DNA from: JAICYJ01 sp963797565
GTDB lineage: Bacteria; Actinomycetota; Thermoleophilia; Gaiellales; JAICJC01
DNA: 64,000 nucleotides
Direction of reading: 5' to 3'
NCBI GenBank assembly: GCA_963797565.1
Contig: CAWCPM010000002.1
Location: 124,001-188,000, forward strand
Shown one piece after another: positions 17,405 to 24,307 of the stretch (position 1 is its first letter; each line of letters starts with the position of its first letter). Both the position numbers and the translations under genes were made by a program. Below the pieces are notes generated by a model. It saw only the letters and a program-made list of their open reading frames with translations, searched no databases and was not told the origin of the DNA.

Positions 17405-18711
17405 GCCTCCACCCGCTCGATGCGGGCGCCCAGATCTCGCAGGCGCTCGTCGATGCGCTCATAGCCGCGGTCGATCTGGCCGACGTTGCCGATCCGGCTG
17501 GTGCCCTCCGCGCAGAGGCTGGCCATCAGCATCGCCATGCCGGCACGGATGTCCGGGCTCTCCATGCGGTAGCCGTAGAGCTTGCTGGGGCCGGTGACGA
17601 CGGCGCGGTGCGGGTCGCAGAGGATGATGCGGGCGCCCATCGAGACCAGCTTGTCGGTGAACACCAGCCGGTTCTCGAACATCTTCTCGAATATCAGCAC
17701 CGTGCCCTTGGCCTGGGTGGCCACCGCAACCGCGATCGAGGTCAGGTCGGCGGGGAACATCGGCCACGGCCCGTCGTCGATCTTCGGCACCTGATCGTGG
17801 ATGTCGTCGACCACCACCAGCTCCTGGCCGGGTGGCACGCGTACGCTGGTGCCCTGGATCTCGATCTCGACGCCGAGGCGCCGGAAGCTGTGGCGGATGG
17901 CCCGCAGGTGCTCGACGGCCGCGTCCTCGATCACGAGGTCGCCGCCCGTGACGGCGGCCAGGCCGATGAACGAGGCGACCTCGATGTGATCGGGCCCGAC
18001 CCGGTGGGTGCAACCGTGCAGCTCGTCGGCGCCCTGGATCACGAGCACGTTCGAGCCGATGCCCTCGATGCCGACGCCCATCTTGCAGAGCAGGTGACAC
18101 AGGTCCTGCACGTGCGGCTCGCAGGCGGCGTTCATGATCACGGTGGTGCCGCGGGCGCGTGAGGCCGCCATCAGCGCGTTCTCGGTGCCGGTGACGCTGG
18201 CCTCGTCGAGGTGGATCTCGGCGCCGTCGAGGCCGTTTGGGGCGCGCAGGCGGTACTCGCGATCGACCTCGACGTCCGCGCCCAGCGCGGCGAACGCCAT
18301 CAGGTGGGTGTCCACCCGGCGCCGCCCGATCACATCGCCGCCCGGGGGCGGCACGTCGGCGGCCCCGAAGCGGGCCAGCAGCGGCCCGGCCAGCAGGATC
18401 GAGGCGCGGATGCGGGTGCACAGCTCGGGGTCGAGCTTGGTGCCGTTGACCTCGGCCGCCCACACCCGCACGGTGTTCGGGCCCTGCCACTCGACGTCGA
18501 CGCCAAGGGCCGCAATCAGCTCGATCATCTCCTCGACGTCGCGGATGTGCGGGACGTTCTCGAGGATGACGGGCTCCCCCGTGAGCAGGCAGGCGGCGAG
18601 GATCGGGAGGGCCGCGTTCTTGTTGCCGGCCGGCGTGATGGTGCCGGACAGCGGCTGACAGCCCTCGATCAGGAATGCCTCCACAGTGCCCTCTCGTGTC
18701 GCGGTCGACAT
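17401..18711 (-). CDS. murA: UDP-N-acetylglucosamine 1-carboxyvinyltransferase with Asp replacing the fosfomycin-target Cys
   Basis: 436 residues from the ATG at 18711; a second in-frame ATG lies 6 nt upstream, but the TACCCT box at 18720-18725 fits the inner ATG. First committed step of peptidoglycan synthesis (PEP transfer to UDP-GlcNAc). Conserved residues include NKNAA (catalytic Lys), GRRRVDTH, FPADLT (catalytic Asp), FENR and DIRAGMAM. The loop is PPPGGDVIG: the catalytic/fosfomycin-binding Cys (Cys115 in E. coli) is Asp126, as in mycobacterial and chlamydial MurA, which predicts intrinsic fosfomycin resistance. Confidence 0.96.
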   Translation of the reverse strand: MSTATREGTVEAFLIEGCQPLSGTITPAGNKNAALPILAACLLTGEPVILENVPHIRDVEEMIELIAALGVDVEWQGPNTVRVWAAEVNGTKLDPELCTRIRASILLAGPLLARFGAADVPPPGGDVIGRRRVDTHLMAFAALGADVEVDREYRLRAPNGLDGAEIHLDEASVTGTENALMAASRARGTTVIMNAACEPHVQDLCHLLCKMGVGIEGIGSNVLVIQGADELHGCTHRVGPDHIEVASFIGLAAVTGGDLVIEDAAVEHLRAIRHSFRRLGVEIEIQGTSVRVPPGQELVVVDDIHDQVPKIDDGPWPMFPADLTSIAVAVATQAKGTVLIFEKMFENRLVFTDKLVSMGARIILCDPHRAVVTGPSKLYGYRMESPDIRAGMAMLMASLCAEGTSRIGNVGQIDRGYERIDERLRDLGARIERVEA

Positions 18712-18719
18712 GGCCATCT

Positions 18720-18725
18720 AGGGTA
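18720..18725 (-). promoter_or_regulatory. -10 box TACCCT, leaderless murA
   Basis: TACCCT is 8 nt before the inner ATG of murA, in the short divergent gap shared with the HD-domain gene. Confidence 0.45.
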
Positions 18726-18758
18726 GCCCCATTCGCCCCGTTTGCACCTGGTTCCTGC

Positions 18759-18764
18759 TATTTT
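18759..18764 (+). promoter_or_regulatory. -10 box TATTTT, leaderless HD-domain gene
   Basis: TATTTT ends 6 nt before the ATG, with no Shine-Dalgarno between. Confidence 0.5.
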
Positions 18765-18770
18765 CGCGGC

Positions 18771-19348
18771 ATGGACGAGCAACTGGTACGCGATCGTGAC
18801 GCAGCATGGGCGCTGCTCGGCGAGTGGACGCAGAGCGAGGCGCTGCGCCGCCACGCCCTGGCGGTGGAGGCATCGGTGCGCGCGTACGCGGGCTCGTTCG
18901 GCGAGGACGTGGATGCCTGGGGCAACGTGGCGCTGCTGCACGACTTCGACTATGAGCGTCACCCAACGCTCGACAAGCACCCCTCCGACGGAGCGCCGGT
19001 GCTGCGCGAGAAGGGCTACCCGGAGTGGTTCATCCGCGCCATCCAGTCGCACGGCGACCACACCGGCGTGACCCGCGAGTCACAGCTCGAGCGCACGCTC
19101 TACGCCTGCGACGAGGTGTCGGGGTTCGTGCACGCGTGCGGTCTGGTGCGACCGGACGGGCTGACGTCGTTGGAGGCGAAGTCGGTGCGAAAGAAGCTGA
19201 AGCAGCCGAGCTTCGCGAAGGGCGTGAACCGCGACGACGTCGTCCAGGGCGCCGAGCAGCTCGGCGTCGACTGGACGAGCACATCACGTTCGTGATCGCG
19301 GCGCTGCGGCCGATCTCGGCCGAGCTGGGTCTGCGCACTAGATGGTGA
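18771..19348 (+). CDS. HD-domain phosphohydrolase-like protein (frameshifted near 19270)
   Basis: About 192 residues after correction. HD-fold features: LRRHALAVEASVRAYA (first metal His), NVALLHDFDYERHP (HD doublet, about 57-64), SHGDHTG (about 100-106) and ACDEVSGF. Such small HD proteins hydrolyse phosphomonoesters or nucleotides; the substrate is unknown. The C-terminus leaves its frame at GVD|W: the other frame gives LDEHITFVIAALRPISAELGL, which is characteristic, so one G (GAGCTG to GACTG) is missing. Without correction the protein ends at 19295. Confidence 0.75.
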
Positions 19349-20618
19349 TCGTATCTCCGTGATGCCTGGACGGCGAGAACCGAGTCTCCCGGACGAGGAG
19401 CGTCAATACCAGGTCGATTCGTGACCGGCCGGCGACGGTGCAGCCGAGTCTCCGGCCGACGCTGACCCTGAACGCAGCAGCCGGCGCGCGAGAACCGATC
19501 AACCGATCTTCGCCGCCTGCGGCGAGCGCGGCCGCCAGGCGCTCCACGTCGTCGTCGCTCGTCCACGCGCCGACCGAGATCCGCAGCCAGGGCGTGCCGG
19601 GGATGTAGCGCGCGAGGATGCCCTGCGCGCCGAGCCGCTCGTTGAGGGCGACGGTGTCCTCCTGGCCGGCGACGGTGAGGGCGATCAGCGGCGCGCCGTC
19701 GTTGCCGTGATCGGCGACGGTGACGCCGGGCTGGCGGCGCAGGCGCTCGCGGGCGCGGCTCGCGTTGTCCGCCGTCTGCGCCAGCCAGCCGGCGCGACCG
19801 CCGGGCAGCGATTCGACCCACTCGATGGCGGCGCCGATGCCGGCCACGGTGACCGTGTCGAGCGTGCCGCTGTCGAAGCGGGCCGCGGTCGTGAGGAAGT
19901 CGCCGACCACTCCCTGCTCCAGGTTCCAGTAGCTCGACTGGGCTGTCCACGCGCGGTCCGTCCACTCCGGGGACACCCACAGGCCGCCGCTGCCCTGCGG
20001 GCCGAGCAGCCACTTCTGGCCGGAGAAGGCGTAGAAGTCGGCGCCGGTGGCGGCCGCGTCGACGGCGATCGCGCCGGCCGACTGGGCGCCGTCGAGCAGC
20101 AGCGACGCACCGGCCTCGTGCGCGGCCGCGGAGATCGCGGCCGCGTCCAGCACCTGGCCGGTCGTCCACAGCACGTGCGACACGGCCACCATCCGGGTGT
20201 CGTCGCCGATGCCGTCCAGCAGCCGCTCGGGGGGCAGCTCGACGACGCGCACCCCTGCGCGGCGGGCGATCACATCCAGCGGGCTGCGGATGCCGGGGTG
20301 CTCTTCGGTCGTGGTCAGCACCTCGTCGCCGGGCTTCCAGTCGATGCCCGACATGACGATGCCGACGCCCTGCGTGGTGGAGCTGGTCAGCGCGACCTGC
20401 TCGGGCGGCGCACCGACGGCGCGACCGAGCGCGGCGCGAGCGCGCTCGCGCAGCTCGCGATAGTGCTGGAAGGCAGCCATGCCGATGCGGGGCTGGGCCA
20501 GGGAGGTGTCCAGCTCGCGCCGCATAGCCTCGGCGGCGGGTCGGGGCAGCGGCCCGTTGGTGCCGGCGTTCAGGTAGGCAACGCCCTCCAGCGAGGGCAG
20601 CTCGGATCGGATGCTCAC
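19338..20618 (-). CDS. Class V aminotransferase (cysteine desulfurase-like)
   Basis: 426 residues as read. PLP-dependent fold type I: VALTSSTTQGVGIV, EEHPGIRSP, LLLDGAQSAGAI and the PLP Lys in FSGQKWLLGPQGSGGLW (about 190-206). Members include cysteine desulfurases/selenocysteine lyases and isopenicillin-N epimerase-like enzymes; the reaction is not clear. The last ~56 residues after ALAAGGE have no family look. One base earlier the frame gives AKIG and a stop at 19499, so the extension is probably a frameshift artefact (normal length ~372). GTG start overlaps the EEP gene (GTGA). Confidence 0.82.
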   Translation of the reverse strand: MSIRSELPSLEGVAYLNAGTNGPLPRPAAEAMRRELDTSLAQPRIGMAAFQHYRELRERARAALGRAVGAPPEQVALTSSTTQGVGIVMSGIDWKPGDEVLTTTEEHPGIRSPLDVIARRAGVRVVELPPERLLDGIGDDTRMVAVSHVLWTTGQVLDAAAISAAAHEAGASLLLDGAQSAGAIAVDAAATGADFYAFSGQKWLLGPQGSGGLWVSPEWTDRAWTAQSSYWNLEQGVVGDFLTTAARFDSGTLDTVTVAGIGAAIEWVESLPGGRAGWLAQTADNASRARERLRRQPGVTVADHGNDGAPLIALTVAGQEDTVALNERLGAQGILARYIPGTPWLRISVGAWTSDDDVERLAAALAAGGEDRLIGSRAPAAAFRVSVGRRLGCTVAGRSRIDLVLTLLVRETRFSPSRHHGDTITI

Positions 20619-21424
20619 AATGTCACCACCGCGTCGACGGGATCATGGTCAGACAGGCGCACGGGCAGGTCGTCGTCCAGGTACAGGTCGCGGAGCTCCG
20701 GCGGCCACGCCGCCGGTGGGGATTCGACCTGCATGCCGCGGACGAAGAGATGGTCGACGCCGGGATGCAGCTTCGTGGCGTCCTCGATCCAGCCGCGGGC
20801 AGCGAGCGCCTGCAGGCCGGGCGAGCGGGCATCGGCGTTGAGGTCGCCGCCCAGGAGCATCGGGGCGCCACGTGCGAAGCGCTCGAGCACGTAGCCGGCC
20901 CGCTCCAGCTGCTGGCGGTTGTCGCCGGAGTCTGCGTGGACGTTGGCAAGCGTCAGCTCGCGGCCGGCGGATCGGTGGCGGAGGCGCACCAGCTGGGCGA
21001 TACGGGGCTCGCCGCGAAGGCGGCGGCGGTGGTTGATCTGGACGCGGCGGGCCGACACGAGCAGCAGCTCGTCGCCGTAGAGGACGGCGTTGGCCTGGCC
21101 CTCGACCTGGGTGCGGACGAGGTCGGGCAGGGCGCGGCCCAGGGCCGCGCCGAGCGCCAGCGGCAGGGGGACGTGCAGGAATGGGATGTGGGCGCCGTAG
21201 GCGGGCGCCAGCGTCACGCCCATGCCGGTGCGCTCGCGCAGCAGGGCGCCCGCCCAGACAGGCACCTCCTGCAGCAGCACCAGGTCGGGCGCGTCGCGAG
21301 TGATCAGCTCGCACATCTCATCCAGGAGCTTGCGATGGACGTGGCCGTGCTGGCGGTCGGGAGGTATGTCGCGGCCGTGGGCGATGTTCCAGGCGCGGAC
21401 TCGGATGCGTACGGGATCGCTCAC
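20615..21424 (-). CDS. Endonuclease/exonuclease/phosphatase (EEP) family protein
   Basis: 269 residues, no signal peptide. RAWNIAHG at the N-terminus, LVLLQEVPVW (metal-binding Glu, about 47-56), NVHADSGDNRQQL (about 157-170), LGGDLNADARSP (about 187-198) and SDHDPVDA at the C-terminus are the EEP catalytic motifs. These metal-dependent enzymes cleave nucleic acids or phosphoesters; the substrate is not deducible. It is leaderless: TAGCAT lies 7 nt upstream, in a symmetric divergent promoter. Coupled to the class V aminotransferase. Confidence 0.8.
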   Translation of the reverse strand: MSDPVRIRVRAWNIAHGRDIPPDRQHGHVHRKLLDEMCELITRDAPDLVLLQEVPVWAGALLRERTGMGVTLAPAYGAHIPFLHVPLPLALGAALGRALPDLVRTQVEGQANAVLYGDELLLVSARRVQINHRRRLRGEPRIAQLVRLRHRSAGRELTLANVHADSGDNRQQLERAGYVLERFARGAPMLLGGDLNADARSPGLQALAARGWIEDATKLHPGVDHLFVRGMQVESPPAAWPPELRDLYLDDDLPVRLSDHDPVDAVVTL

Positions 21425-21430
21425 CAGGGC

Positions 21431-21466
21431 GATGCTACCGGGACACCGCCGGGCACCGGTAGCATC
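21431..21466. promoter_or_regulatory. Symmetric divergent promoter with perfect 11-bp inverted repeat
   Basis: GATGCTACCGG (21431-21441) and CCGGTAGCATC (21456-21466) are perfect inverted repeats with a 14-nt spacer. Each arm holds a TAGCAT -10 box pointing outward, and each box lies exactly 7 nt from a start codon (GTG 21424 on minus, ATG 21473 on plus). The repeat is therefore both promoter pair and possible operator. Confidence 0.6.
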
Positions 21467-21472
21467 CAGGGC

Positions 21473-21817
21473 ATGAGGATTCCCGGAAGGGCTCGCTTCG
21501 GAGACGTGATCGCGCGGCAGCTGGCGATGTTCGCCGACGACCACCACGACCTGATACTGCGGGTCGAACAGGCGCGCGTGTCGTATACGCATGCGGGGGC
21601 GGGCGAGGCGGAGGAGCTCTACGGCGACTACATGGACCTGGTCGAGGAGGCGGAGGAGGAGCTGCTGGCGCTGCGTGACCGGTATGCCGAGAGGATGGCG
21701 GGGCGGGATCGGATGCGGTACGAGCGCGAGTTCTCGAGGGCGGCTGAGAAGCGGCTGCCGTCGCTGGTGGTGCGGCGCATCTACCAGCGCGCGATGGATC
21801 CGGATCTTGACGAGTGA
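21473..21817 (+). CDS. Conserved-looking hypothetical protein, acidic helical
   Basis: 114 residues, no recognised family. It is highly charged and helical: residues 40-75 (GEAEELYGDYMDLVEEAEEEL) are strongly acidic and the end is basic (RRIYQRAMDPDLDE). No signal peptide or membrane helix. It shares a symmetric promoter with the EEP nuclease gene and is followed 3 nt later by the DedA gene, with which it is probably cotranscribed. Confidence 0.7.
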   Translation: MRIPGRARFGDVIARQLAMFADDHHDLILRVEQARVSYTHAGAGEAEELYGDYMDLVEEAEEELLALRDRYAERMAGRDRMRYEREFSRAAEKRLPSLVVRRIYQRAMDPDLDE

Positions 21818-21820
21818 GGT

Positions 21821-22402
21821 GTGAGCGCGCTCGTCAGCTGGTTCGACGACCACGCTTACCTGCTCGTATTCGTGACGGTGACGCTGGAACTGGTGGGGGT
21901 GCCGTTTCCGTCTGAGACGATCCTGATCGGCGCCGGGGCGGCGGCGGCGGCGGGACATCTGAACGTGCTGGTCGTGATGGCGGTGGCGGCGATCGCGGCG
22001 ACGCTGGGCGCGCTGGGCGGATACGAGATCGGACGGATCGGCGGGCGGCCCCTGCTGGACCGGCTGGTGGCGCGCGGCTGGCCGCGGCAGCAGCAGGTGC
22101 TGCGGGTCGAGGAGTTCTTCACGCGGCACGGCGGCAAGTCGCTGGTGGGCGCGCGGTTCGTGCCGTTCGTGCGGATCTTCGCGCCCTGGATGGCCGGGGC
22201 GGCGCGGATGCCGCTGCGCGACTTCGCAGCCTGGAACATCATCGGTGCTGTGGCATGGGTGGTGATCGTGACCGGAGCCGGGTTCCTGTTCGGGGAGTCG
22301 CTGGCGGCGATCGAGACCAGCGTCGGGCCGGTGGCGGCGGTGCTGGTGGCGGCGGGCGTGGCGGGGGTGTTCGTCCTGCATCGCGTCCGAGCCCGCGACT
22401 AG
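21821..22402 (+). CDS. DedA family membrane protein
   Basis: 193 residues, GTG start. The DedA (SNARE-associated) motifs are ELVGVPFPSETILIGAG near the N-terminus and GARFVPFVRIFAPWMAGAARM (about 109-129), with several hydrophobic helices before and after. DedA proteins are inner-membrane flippases or scramblases for undecaprenyl phosphate or phospholipids and support envelope integrity; the lipid here is unknown. Second gene of a two-gene operon. Confidence 0.92.
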   Translation: MSALVSWFDDHAYLLVFVTVTLELVGVPFPSETILIGAGAAAAAGHLNVLVVMAVAAIAATLGALGGYEIGRIGGRPLLDRLVARGWPRQQQVLRVEEFFTRHGGKSLVGARFVPFVRIFAPWMAGAARMPLRDFAAWNIIGAVAWVVIVTGAGFLFGESLAAIETSVGPVAAVLVAAGVAGVFVLHRVRARD

Positions 22403-22405
22403 CCT
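22400..22405 (+). promoter_or_regulatory. -10 box TAGCCT upstream of the zinc-ribbon gene
   Basis: TAGCCT overlaps the DedA stop codon and ends 9 nt before the ATG of the next gene. Confidence 0.35.
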
Positions 22406-22414
22406 CAGTCGTCC

Positions 22415-22609
22415 ATGGCCCGAACGCCCAAGAAGCGCAAGCAGCCGCGGTGCCATTCGTGCCACCGGCGCTCGCTGCGGTGGCTGGAAGGACGCCAGCG
22501 CTTCATGTGCGACTCCTGCGGCAAGGTCTTCGACCTGGCCGTGGTCGAGCGGCACAACCCGGGCCTGCAGCTGTTCGAGCCGCAGCTGCACATGGACGTC
22601 GCCGGCTAA
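22415..22609 (+). CDS. Small zinc-ribbon protein
   Basis: 64 residues. A basic N-terminus (MARTPKKRKQPR) is followed by two CxxC knuckles, CHSC (13-16) and CDSC (about 32-35), a C4 zinc ribbon. Size and basic tail suggest nucleic-acid binding, but no named family is recognised. A -10-like TAGCCT precedes it. Confidence 0.65.
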   Translation: MARTPKKRKQPRCHSCHRRSLRWLEGRQRFMCDSCGKVFDLAVVERHNPGLQLFEPQLHMDVAG

Positions 22610-22625
22610 AGCGCAGCCCGTCGGT

Positions 22626-22650
22626 GATTCGTCACGTCCCGTGACGAATC
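22626..22650. other. Perfect 11-bp stem-loop after the zinc-ribbon gene
   Basis: GATTCGTCACG-tcc-CGTGACGAATC, beginning 16 nt after the stop codon. Possible terminator stem, without a T-tract, or part of the neighbouring repeat region. Confidence 0.5.
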
Positions 22651-22654
22651 TGGA

Positions 22655-22700
22655 GGCAACACCGGTGCCAGGCGCGGCTGTTGCGCTCCCAGAAACGTCA
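22655..22700. repeat. REP-like repeat copy 1
   Basis: 36 identical bases (22655-22690) recur 105 bp downstream, with partial identity for 10 more. Each copy can fold: GCAACA pairs with TGTTGC around a CCGGTGCCAGGCGCGGC core that contains the palindrome CACCGGTG. This is the layout of repetitive extragenic palindromes. Confidence 0.6.
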
Positions 22701-22741
22701 ACGCGCCCGCAACGCGCACGGATTGCAACCCCGCCGTCACA

Positions 22742-22762
22742 GCCCGCAAGCACCTTGCGGGC
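22742..22762. other. 8-bp stem-loop GCCCGCAA/TTGCGGGC
   Basis: Perfect 8-bp stem with a 5-nt loop (GCACC), overlapping the beginning of the second REP-like copy. Confidence 0.5.
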
Positions 22763-22805
22763 AACACCGGTGCCAGGCGCGGCTGTTGCGCTCCCGGAAG
22801 TGTCA
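22760..22805. repeat. REP-like repeat copy 2
   Basis: Second copy of the 36-bp repeat (22760-22795 identical), direct orientation, ending 17 bp before the LexA box. The 242-bp gap from 22610 to 22851 contains only these repeats, stem-loops and the imuB promoter. Confidence 0.6.
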
Positions 22806-22821
22806 TCGCGGCCGTTGCATA

Positions 22822-22835
22822 CGAACACATGTTCG
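22822..22835. promoter_or_regulatory. LexA (SOS) box CGAACACATGTTCG
   Basis: Perfect 14-bp palindrome matching the actinobacterial LexA operator (GAAC-N4-GTTC core). It lies just upstream of the imuB -10 box, so LexA binding would block the promoter of imuB-DUF6504-dnaE2. SOS control of dnaE2/imuB is established in Mycobacterium and other bacteria. Confidence 0.88.
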
Positions 22836-22837
22836 CC

Positions 22838-22843
22838 TATGCT
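22838..22843 (+). promoter_or_regulatory. -10 box TATGCT of the imuB-dnaE2 operon
   Basis: TATGCT begins 2 nt after the LexA box and ends 8 nt before the TTG start of imuB, implying a leaderless, LexA-repressed transcript. Confidence 0.6.
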
Positions 22844-22851
22844 GAAGAGCC

Positions 22852-24039
22852 TTGCCGAAACGCCCCCGCATCCTGGTCTGCGCGCTCGTCCCCCGCTTCG
22901 CGCTGCGAGTGGCGATGGGCGGGTCGCTGGGCGATGTCCCGGCGGCGCTGGCCCCGGAGGCGGGCGGCTCGCCGCTGGTTGGCGAGGTGAATGCCGCCGC
23001 CGCCACCTTCGGTGTGCGGCCCGGGATCCGCACCGGCGAGGCGATCGCTCGCTGCCCGGGAATCCGGCTGGTCACCGCCGACCCCGGTGCCGTTGCCGAT
23101 GCCGCCGAGGAGCTGCTGGCCGGCCTGGAGGCGATCGGCGCCGCCGTCGAGCCGCTCGAGCCCGGCCGCGCGCTGTTCCGCGCCGACGGCCTGCTGCGCA
23201 TGCACGGCGGCCTCGGCCGCCTGCTGCACGCCGCCGGCCAGCTGCTCCCGCCCGGCGGCCGGATCGGCGCCGGTCCCGGCCGCTTCACCGCCCAGGCCGC
23301 CGCCATCAAGGCCCGCCCCGGCCGCCCGCGCGTGGTCGACGCAGACGGCGCGCCCGGCTTCATCGGCCGCATGGCGATCGGCCGCCTGGGCCTCGACCCT
23401 CGCATCACCGACGAGCTGGAGGCGCTCGGCATCCGCACCGCCGGCGCGCTGGCCGCGCTCCCGCTTCCCGCCGTGGCCGATCGCTTCGGCCCCGCCGGCA
23501 TCGCCGGCCGCCGCCTCGCCCAGGGCGAGGACGAGGACTACGTCGCGCCGCGCATGCCACCCCAGCCGCTGCGCGAGTGGATCGATTTCCCCGAGCCGGT
23601 GGGCGACGAGGCCACCCTCCACCAGGCCGCCACCCTGCTGGTCGAGCGCCTGCTGGCCACCCCCCGCCGGGCCGGCCGTCCCGTCCGCACGCTCACGCTC
23701 TCCGCGCGCCTGTCAGCCGGCGGATCCTGGCGCCGCCCCGTGCGCCTGCGCGACGCCACCGCCGAGCCACGCCGCCTGCGCGACGCTCTGCTCCCCGCCC
23801 TCTCCGGCCTGCCCGGCGCGCTCGACCGGCTGACCATGGAGCTGGCCGAGCTGGGCGAGCCGGGCGGCCGCCAGCAGCTGCTGATGCGCCCTGCCCACGA
23901 GGTGCGCCGCGAGCGCGCCTCGGAGGCGGCCCGCCAGCTGCGCGCCGCCATGGGCGAGGGCCACCTGCTGCGCGTCGTCGAGGTCGCCCCCTGGTCACGC
24001 CTGCCGGAGGGCCGGGAGCTGCTCGTGCCGTACGAGTAA
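22852..24039 (+). CDS. imuB: ImuB-like, catalytically inactive Y-family polymerase homologue
   Basis: 395 residues from a TTG. Y-family palm/finger layout, GVRPGIRTGEAIARCPGIRLV (about 55-75), helix-hairpin region ELEALGIRTAGALAALP (about 185-201) and little-finger domain. The catalytic acidic residues are missing: no D-x-D near the N-terminus (ILVCALVPRFAL) and no S-x-D-E, replaced by EPGRALFRADG. This is the hallmark of ImuB, which bridges DnaE2 and the beta clamp during SOS mutagenesis. Shorter than ImuB of other bacteria (~500). First gene of an SOS operon with DUF6504 and dnaE2; no imuA is seen nearby. Confidence 0.88.
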   Translation: MPKRPRILVCALVPRFALRVAMGGSLGDVPAALAPEAGGSPLVGEVNAAAATFGVRPGIRTGEAIARCPGIRLVTADPGAVADAAEELLAGLEAIGAAVEPLEPGRALFRADGLLRMHGGLGRLLHAAGQLLPPGGRIGAGPGRFTAQAAAIKARPGRPRVVDADGAPGFIGRMAIGRLGLDPRITDELEALGIRTAGALAALPLPAVADRFGPAGIAGRRLAQGEDEDYVAPRMPPQPLREWIDFPEPVGDEATLHQAATLLVERLLATPRRAGRPVRTLTLSARLSAGGSWRRPVRLRDATAEPRRLRDALLPALSGLPGALDRLTMELAELGEPGGRQQLLMRPAHEVRRERASEAARQLRAAMGEGHLLRVVEVAPWSRLPEGRELLVPYE

Positions 24040-24055
24040 CGGGGGTGCTGGGGTC

Positions 24056-24307
24056 ATGGATCGCACATACGTACGCCGGCTGGGGCTCCCCCGCCCCATC
24101 CACGTCGCCACCGACCAGGCCGGCCTGCCCGTAGCCGTCGCCAACCGCCCCGTCTCCGTCACCCGCGACGAGTGGCGGGTCGAGGAGGGCTGGTGGACGC
24201 GCCGCCCCGTCCACCGCACCTATTTCGACCTGGTGCTGGCCGACGGCCGCAACACCGTCGTCTTCTGCGATCGCCGCCATGGCCGCTGGTACGAGCAGCG
24301 CGCATGA
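24056..24307 (+). CDS. DUF6504 family protein
   Basis: 83 residues, beta-strand rich with many Trp/Tyr/Arg (DEWRVEEGWWTRRPVHRTYFDLVLADG). I recognise it as the small protein that sits between ImuB and DnaE2 in actinobacterial mutagenesis cassettes (DUF6504); its biochemical role is unknown. It starts 16 nt after imuB and overlaps dnaE2 as ATGA. Confidence 0.75.
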   Translation: MDRTYVRRLGLPRPIHVATDQAGLPVAVANRPVSVTRDEWRVEEGWWTRRPVHRTYFDLVLADGRNTVVFCDRRHGRWYEQRA

